53,559 nucleotides of DNA from Lachnospiraceae bacterium (GTDB taxonomy: Bacteria; Bacillota; Clostridia; Lachnospirales; Lachnospiraceae): contig JAFTWX010000032.1 in NCBI GenBank assembly GCA_017465095.1, positions 1 through 53,559 of the forward strand. Direction: 5' to 3'. Positions 48,764 to 53,559 of the stretch are shown piece after piece (position 1 is the first letter of the stretch; every line of letters starts with the position of its first letter). A program made the translations under genes and the position numbers. Below the pieces are notes generated by a model that ran no database searches, had not been told where the DNA came from, and saw only the letters and a list, made by a program, of their open reading frames with translations.

Positions 48764-50817
48764 TCAATGAGAGATATTTGCTTGCAAAAGAAAGAATTTT
48801 GGAAATAGAGGCTGAGGAGCTTGCGGCGATGCCGTACAGGGATTATTTCCGCAGTGTGGCGGAATTCTTGGGGCTCATATGCAAAACCTATGAGGAAATC
48901 AGGGACGGAATTTATTTTACCCGGAGTGCAGAGCAGTTAGCAGAGGCGAACGAAAAGCTTTACGAGGATGTTTTGCCGGAGGAATACGACAAGAGCTATG
49001 CCAATCCGGTAACGGCGGCTGATTTGCTGGGAGAACACTGGGGACAGACATTGGCGTTTGTTTACACACAGATGCGAAGCCTGATTTCGGCTGCTTTTGA
49101 GCAAAAGACGTTTGAGCTGGTCATTCATTTCGAACTGTTTTTGGAAATCTATGCGTCTTTCGTTTACGCTGCCCAAGAGGGGAAAGCGGAGCCGGATAAG
49201 ACCGCTATCGAGGAGATCATTTATTTCTTTGTGAGTGATTACGCGGAGGATATGACGCTTCAAAGGGTGAAAGAAAAAGTAGATCCGGCAGAGGATTTTG
49301 CTTACCGCATTATTACGCAGGAAAATTTAAGCGATATCAAATACTTGTATAAGTATGGGGAATACATCACGGAAAATCAGAAGAAGACAGCGGAGTATCT
49401 GGCAAAGGCAAGTGAGCAGCAGGTTCGTCTTATGGCAGATACCTACACGGAAGGCTATCGTATCGGGTTTGTCAAAGGTAACAAAGATCTTTCCAAAAAG
49501 AAAGTCGTACAGATTGTGTATCCGATCGGTTTTGAGCGGATGATAAAGATAGCTATCGCTAATTTTGAGAAGATGGGTCTGCAACCGTCCATCATGCGCA
49601 CACCGCACAGTATTTTCACAAAGCGGGGAACGGCGCTGGGAGGATATTATTCGGAGAGCCCGAACAAGCAGTACGAATATGACCATAGGGAAGACGAGGC
49701 GCTGTTTTTAGACAAAAAGATGGCTAACCGCCGGTTGGAAGTGCAGCGGGAAGCCCATGAGACCTACAAGACGCTTTGCAGCTACCATGCGGGGCCGGCC
49801 TGGGTGGAAGTGTTCGGAGAGAAACCGTTCACACCGCAGATACGGCCGGAGGCTTGTAAGCTTTCCAAAAAACAGCAGGATATTTCCACATGGTATTACG
49901 GACAGCTCGGTCAATTGATCAATGAATATATTCCGGGGGAGGAGCGCAGCTTTACAATCATTGCATTCCCGATTCCGGAAATCGGTGCCGGATATGAGAA
50001 GATTATGGATGAGACCATTAAGCTCAACACTCTTGATTATGAAACCTATGAGAATATCCAGCAGACCATCATCGATGCGCTGGATCAGTGCGAATATGTG
50101 AGGGTGAAAGGCGCCGGAGACAACCGGACGGATTTGAAAGTTGCATTGACCAAAGTGGACAATCCGGCGAAACAGACCAAATTTGAGAACTGCGTGGCGG
50201 ATGTGAATATTCCGGTGGGGGAAGTGTTTACCTCGCCGAAGCTTGCGGGGACAGACGGAACCCTTCACGTTTCCAAAGTGTATTTGCGGGAGTTTGAATA
50301 TCGAAACCTGGAATTAAAGTTTGAGGATGGCAGGATTACAGATTATGGCTGTTCCAATTTTGAGACGGCGGAAGAGGGCAGGAAACTGATTGCCGAAAAT
50401 GTGCTGTACCACCATGCGACACTTCCGATGGGAGAGTTTGCCATCGGTACCAATACGACGGCTTACCGGATGGGCAGAACCTACGGAATTGAGGACAGGC
50501 TTCCGATTTTGATTGCCGAAAAGACAGGTCCGCACTTTGCGGTTGGTGACACATGTTATTCCCATGCGGAGGATGTGGCGGTTTACAATGCGGACGGCAA
50601 GGAAATTATCACCAGAGATAATGAGATTTCCATCCTGCGCAAAGAGGATCCGGAAAAAGCGTATTTCCAGTGCCACACCGATATCACGATTCCGTACGAT
50701 GAGCTGGGAGCGCTTTACGGCGTGACAGCGGCCGGGGATGAAATAAAGGTGATTGAAAACGGACGTTTTGTGCTTCCGGGAACGGAAGAGTTAAACCTTG
50801 CGCTGGACGAAGAATAG
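48760..50817 (+). CDS. M29-like aminopeptidase with a long extra N-terminal domain
   Basis: This protein has 685 residues. From about residue 250 the sequence resembles M29 metallopeptidases (aminopeptidase T/PepS): EIGAGYEKIMDETIKLN, FENCVADVNIPVGEVFTSPK, ENVLYHHATLPMGEFAIGTN and EKTGPHFAVGDTCYS supply the Glu and His metal ligands. Typical M29 enzymes are about 410 residues. The first 250 here form a separate helical domain (YRDYFRSVAEFLGLICKTYE) with no recognised motif. The fusion may control access or oligomerisation. It overlaps the small membrane protein gene by 4 bases. Confidence 0.88.
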   Translation: MINERYLLAKERILEIEAEELAAMPYRDYFRSVAEFLGLICKTYEEIRDGIYFTRSAEQLAEANEKLYEDVLPEEYDKSYANPVTAADLLGEHWGQTLAFVYTQMRSLISAAFEQKTFELVIHFELFLEIYASFVYAAQEGKAEPDKTAIEEIIYFFVSDYAEDMTLQRVKEKVDPAEDFAYRIITQENLSDIKYLYKYGEYITENQKKTAEYLAKASEQQVRLMADTYTEGYRIGFVKGNKDLSKKKVVQIVYPIGFERMIKIAIANFEKMGLQPSIMRTPHSIFTKRGTALGGYYSESPNKQYEYDHREDEALFLDKKMANRRLEVQREAHETYKTLCSYHAGPAWVEVFGEKPFTPQIRPEACKLSKKQQDISTWYYGQLGQLINEYIPGEERSFTIIAFPIPEIGAGYEKIMDETIKLNTLDYETYENIQQTIIDALDQCEYVRVKGAGDNRTDLKVALTKVDNPAKQTKFENCVADVNIPVGEVFTSPKLAGTDGTLHVSKVYLREFEYRNLELKFEDGRITDYGCSNFETAEEGRKLIAENVLYHHATLPMGEFAIGTNTTAYRMGRTYGIEDRLPILIAEKTGPHFAVGDTCYSHAEDVAVYNADGKEIITRDNEISILRKEDPEKAYFQCHTDITIPYDELGALYGVTAAGDEIKVIENGRFVLPGTEELNLALDEE

Positions 50818-50829
50818 TGTAAAATCCGG

Positions 50830-50858
50830 TTGACGCAACAGGGATAACTTTGTAAACT
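50830..50858 (+). promoter_or_regulatory. Predicted promoter of the purine operon
   Basis: TTGACG (50830-50835) and TAAACT (50853-50858) are separated by 17 bases, about 60 bases before purE. No purine riboswitch fold is seen in the short leader. Confidence 0.6.
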
Positions 50859-50919
50859 ATTAGTGACTATGTGAAAACGGGTGAATGAGATATTCATCTT
50901 GATATAAGGAGGATAAACC

Positions 50920-51426
50920 ATGGCAAAAGTTGGTATTGTAATGGGCTCGGATTCCGATATGCCTGTTATGAGCAAAGCAGCAGATATTTTGGAGAAACTC
51001 GGCATTTCTTATGAGATGACGATTATTTCCGCACACAGAGGACCGGACGTGTTCTTTGAGTATGCAAAAGGTGCGGAGGAAAAAGGATTTAAGGTAATTA
51101 TTGCAGGAGCAGGTATGGCAGCACACCTTCCGGGCATGTGTGCAGCAATCTTCCCGATGCCGGTTATCGGTATTCCGATGCATACCACATCCCTCGGAGG
51201 AAGAGATTCTCTTTACTCTATCGTTCAGATGCCGTCCGGTATTCCGGTAGCAACGGTTGCCATCAACGGCGGAGCCAATGCAGCTCTTCTGGCAGCCAAA
51301 ATTCTTGCAACATCAGATGCAGAGCTTTTGGCAAAGTTAAAAGATTATTCCGAAAATATGAAGCAGGAAGTGCAGGCAAAAGATGCACGTCTTCAGGAAG
51401 TCGGATACAAAAATTACACCAAATAA
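50920..51426 (+). CDS. purE: 5-(carboxyamino)imidazole ribonucleotide mutase
   Basis: This 168-residue class I PurE has the signature VGIVMGSDSDMPVMSKAADI, SAHRGPDVFFEYAK and the core GAGMAAHLPGMCAA with VIGIPMHTTSLGGRDSLYSI. It converts N5-CAIR to CAIR in purine synthesis. AAGGAGG is 7 bases before the ATG. It opens the purE-purM-purN-purD operon; no purK, purC or purF lies between. Confidence 0.97.
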   Translation: MAKVGIVMGSDSDMPVMSKAADILEKLGISYEMTIISAHRGPDVFFEYAKGAEEKGFKVIIAGAGMAAHLPGMCAAIFPMPVIGIPMHTTSLGGRDSLYSIVQMPSGIPVATVAINGGANAALLAAKILATSDAELLAKLKDYSENMKQEVQAKDARLQEVGYKNYTK

Positions 51427-51445
51427 GAAAAGTGAGGATACAAAC

Positions 51446-52483
51446 ATGCAGATGGATTACAAACAGGCCGGTGTGGATATTGAGGCAGGATACAAATCGG
51501 TAGAGCTGATGAAAAAACACGTGAAAGAGACAATGCGTCCGGAAGTGCTCGGCGGACTCGGCGGATTTTCAGGTGCCTTCTCTCTGGCGGCGATTAAAGA
51601 TATGGAAGATCCGGTTCTTTTATCCGGAACAGACGGATGCGGAACCAAAGTAAAACTTGCATTTATCATGGACAAGCACGACACCATCGGTATTGATGCA
51701 GTTGCAATGTGTGTCAACGACGTGGCTTGTGCCGGCGGAGAACCGCTGTTTTTCCTTGATTATATTGCGTGCGGCAAGAACTTCCCGGAAAAGATTGCAA
51801 CGATTGTAAGCGGAGTGGCAGAAGGATGTAAACAGTCCGGTTGTGCTCTTATCGGCGGTGAGACAGCAGAGCATCCGGGACTTATGCCGGAGGATGATTA
51901 CGACCTTGCTGGTTTTGCGGTAGGTGTCGTTGACAGAAAAGACATTATTACAGGAGAAAGCTTGAAAGCCGGCGATGTGCTGATCGGTATGGCTTCTTCC
52001 GGTGTACACAGCAACGGATTTTCACTTGTAAGAAAAGTATTTGAAAATGAGATGACCAAAGAAGGTCTCGGGACATATTATGATGAACTCGGAACAACCC
52101 TCGGCGAGGCGCTGATTGCTCCGACCCGCATTTACGTGAAAGCGCTCAAATCCATTAAGGATTCCGGCGTGACAGTAAAGGCCTGCTCACACATTACAGG
52201 CGGCGGATTTCAGGAGAACATTCCGCGTATGCTTCCGGAAGGGAAACATGCGGTCGTAAAGAAAGACAGCTATGATGTTCCGGCTATTTTCGGTCTTCTT
52301 CAGAAAAAAGGAAACATTGAAGAAGATATGATGTACAATACATTCAACATGGGACTCGGTATGATTGTGGCTGTAGATCCTGCAGATGTGGACAAGACGA
52401 TGGAAGCCATCAAGGCAGCAGGCGATAAGCCTTTCGTAGTCGGTGAAATCAAAGATGGTGAAAAAGGAGTTACCTTATGCTAA
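51446..52483 (+). CDS. purM: Phosphoribosylformylglycinamidine cyclo-ligase (AIR synthetase)
   Basis: This 345-residue PurM has the opening DYKQAGVDIEAGYKSVELMK and GGFSGAFSLAA, ATP-site segments GTDGCGTKVKLAF and GIDAVAMCVNDVACAGGEPLFF, plus GGETAEHPGLMPED. It closes the imidazole ring to give AIR. ATG 51446 follows GTGAGG; a longer reading would start inside purE. It overlaps purN by 7 bases. Confidence 0.97.
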   Translation: MQMDYKQAGVDIEAGYKSVELMKKHVKETMRPEVLGGLGGFSGAFSLAAIKDMEDPVLLSGTDGCGTKVKLAFIMDKHDTIGIDAVAMCVNDVACAGGEPLFFLDYIACGKNFPEKIATIVSGVAEGCKQSGCALIGGETAEHPGLMPEDDYDLAGFAVGVVDRKDIITGESLKAGDVLIGMASSGVHSNGFSLVRKVFENEMTKEGLGTYYDELGTTLGEALIAPTRIYVKALKSIKDSGVTVKACSHITGGGFQENIPRMLPEGKHAVVKKDSYDVPAIFGLLQKKGNIEEDMMYNTFNMGLGMIVAVDPADVDKTMEAIKAAGDKPFVVGEIKDGEKGVTLC

Positions 52484-53088
52484 AAATAGTCGTTTGCGTA
52501 TCCGGTGGCGGAACAAACCTTCAGGCGATTATCGATGCGGTCGATAACGGGGCGATTACCAATACAGAAATTGTCGGCGTGATCAGCAACAATGCAAATG
52601 CCTACGCGCTGGAGCGTGCAAAGGCAAAGGATATTCCGGCTGTGTGCATTTCGCCGAAGGATTTTGAGACAAGAGACCTCTTTAACGAGGCGCTTCTTGC
52701 CGGCGTACATAAATTTGAACCGGACCTTGTGGTATTGGCCGGATTCCTGGTAAATATTCCGCCGCAGATGGTGGCGGATTTTGAAAATCGCATTATCAAT
52801 ATCCATCCGTCGCTGATTCCGTCTTTTTGCGGAAAAGGCTTTTACGGACTGAAAGTCCATGAAGGTGCGCTTGCCCGCGGCGTGAAAGTGACCGGTGCGA
52901 CGGTTCATTTTGTCGACGACGGAACCGATACCGGACCGATTATTTTCCAGAAAGCGGTGGAAGTAAAAGAAGGCGACGATGCCAAATCATTGCAGCAGCG
53001 TGTAATGGAAGAGGCAGAATGGGTGATTTTACCGAAGGCAATCGATGCGATTGCAAACGGACAGATAAAAATTGGAGGAGACAGATAA
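52477..53088 (+). CDS. purN: Phosphoribosylglycinamide formyltransferase
   Basis: This 203-residue folate-dependent GAR transformylase has VCVSGGGTNLQAIIDAV, the active-site segment INIHPSLIPSF with Asn and His, and the Asp in VHFVDDGTDTGPII. It transfers formyl from 10-formyl-THF to GAR. It overlaps purM by 7 bases, and its TAA directly precedes the purD ATG with GGAGG upstream. Confidence 0.97.
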   Translation: MLKIVVCVSGGGTNLQAIIDAVDNGAITNTEIVGVISNNANAYALERAKAKDIPAVCISPKDFETRDLFNEALLAGVHKFEPDLVVLAGFLVNIPPQMVADFENRIINIHPSLIPSFCGKGFYGLKVHEGALARGVKVTGATVHFVDDGTDTGPIIFQKAVEVKEGDDAKSLQQRVMEEAEWVILPKAIDAIANGQIKIGGDR

Positions 53089-53559
53089 ATGAAAGTTTTA
53101 ATCGTAGGTAGCGGCGGACGTGAACATGCAATTGCCACAAGCGTTGCAAAGAGTGCTAAAGTCAGCAAGATTTATTGTGCACCGGGCAATGCAGGTATCG
53201 GACAGATTGCAGAGTGCGTGCCGATCGGCGCTATGGAGTTTGATAAAATCGTGGCATTTGCCAAGGAGACAGAGATTGACCTTTGCGTAGTCGGTATGGA
53301 TGACCCGCTTGTGGGCGGACTTGTGGACGAGCTGGAGGCAGCAGGAATCCGCACCTTCGGACCGCGCAAAAATGCAGCGATTCTTGAGGGAAGTAAAGCG
53401 TTCTCCAAAGATTTAATGAAGAAATACGATATTCCGACCGCAGCTTATGAGACATTCGATGATCCGAAGGAAGCCTTGGCTTATCTTGAGACAAGCGAGT
53501 ATCCGATTGTGTTAAAAGCGGACGGACTTGCGCTCGGAAAAGGTGTTTTAATCTGTAAC
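53089..53559 (+). CDS. purD: Phosphoribosylamine-glycine ligase, 5' part
   Basis: The first 157 codons are present and the gene runs off the window. VLIVGSGGREHAIATSVAKS and CAPGNAGIGQIAECV are the N-terminal PurD signature, and VLKADGLALGKGVLIC marks the ATP-grasp start. PurD joins glycine to phosphoribosylamine. GGAGG lies 8 bases before the ATG, immediately after purN. Confidence 0.95.
   Translation, partial: MKVLIVGSGGREHAIATSVAKSAKVSKIYCAPGNAGIGQIAECVPIGAMEFDKIVAFAKETEIDLCVVGMDDPLVGGLVDELEAAGIRTFGPRKNAAILEGSKAFSKDLMKKYDIPTAAYETFDDPKEALAYLETSEYPIVLKADGLALGKGVLICN

Noticed and set aside
50859..50919. Purine riboswitch before purE
   Set aside because: The leader after the promoter is too short and no three-way junction can be drawn.

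Overview
The window looks like a chromosomal segment of an anaerobic Firmicute of the class Clostridia, most likely Lachnospiraceae. The evidence is moderate GC with strong AGGAGG-type ribosome sites, an oxygen-sensitive class III ribonucleotide reductase under paired NrdR boxes, a flavin reductase-rubredoxin fusion, the Gram-positive exosortase XrtG with its Firmicu-CTERM substrate, and many small membrane proteins common in gut Clostridia. No rRNA, tRNA, integrase, complete insertion sequence or CRISPR array was seen.

Layout. 1-4.2 kb: the end of a dicarboxylate symporter, a TauE/SafE exporter, a small unknown protein, and a stand-alone reverse transcriptase preceded by a structured leader with its own promoter. 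4.3-7.8 kb: a membrane-anchored MerR-type regulator with a CPBP protease, a DUF1295-like enzyme, a small membrane protein and TspO. 7.9-13.6 kb: two coiled-coil or unknown proteins, an SGNH hydrolase, a GAF protein with a degenerate GGDEF domain, a cupin, a GNAT enzyme, a four-unit hairpin array with a 53-bp period, and an AraC regulator. 13.7-23.7 kb: a subtilase followed by a complete XrtG exosortase locus. 23.8-42.1 kb: mostly housekeeping genes (pilT, trpS, cysK, mazEF, a GntR/ABC transporter operon, rRNA methyltransferases, a sugar-phosphate kinase, aminopeptidase, nrdD, pyrF). 42.2-47.5 kb: an island separating pyrF from pyrE, mostly AT-rich and full of gene debris (including a RadC remnant). 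It carries a repeat RNA plus terminator placed directly before a PBECR4-like nuclease. 47.5-53.6 kb: pyrE, small membrane proteins, an M29-like aminopeptidase with a long extra N-terminal domain, and the start of a purine operon (purE-purM-purN-purD).

Three places deserve most attention as possibly undescribed systems. The first is the repeat RNA, terminator and nuclease at 43.70-44.61 kb, which has the architecture of a type III (RNA-antitoxin) toxin-antitoxin system but a different nuclease family. The second is the reverse transcriptase whose leader is enclosed by a perfect 15-bp inverted repeat that starts almost exactly at a predicted transcription start. The third is the array at 12.37-12.57 kb, made of alternately oriented 7-mers with unrelated 18-20 nt spacers. 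All functional statements are read from sequence motifs and context; no database search was run.
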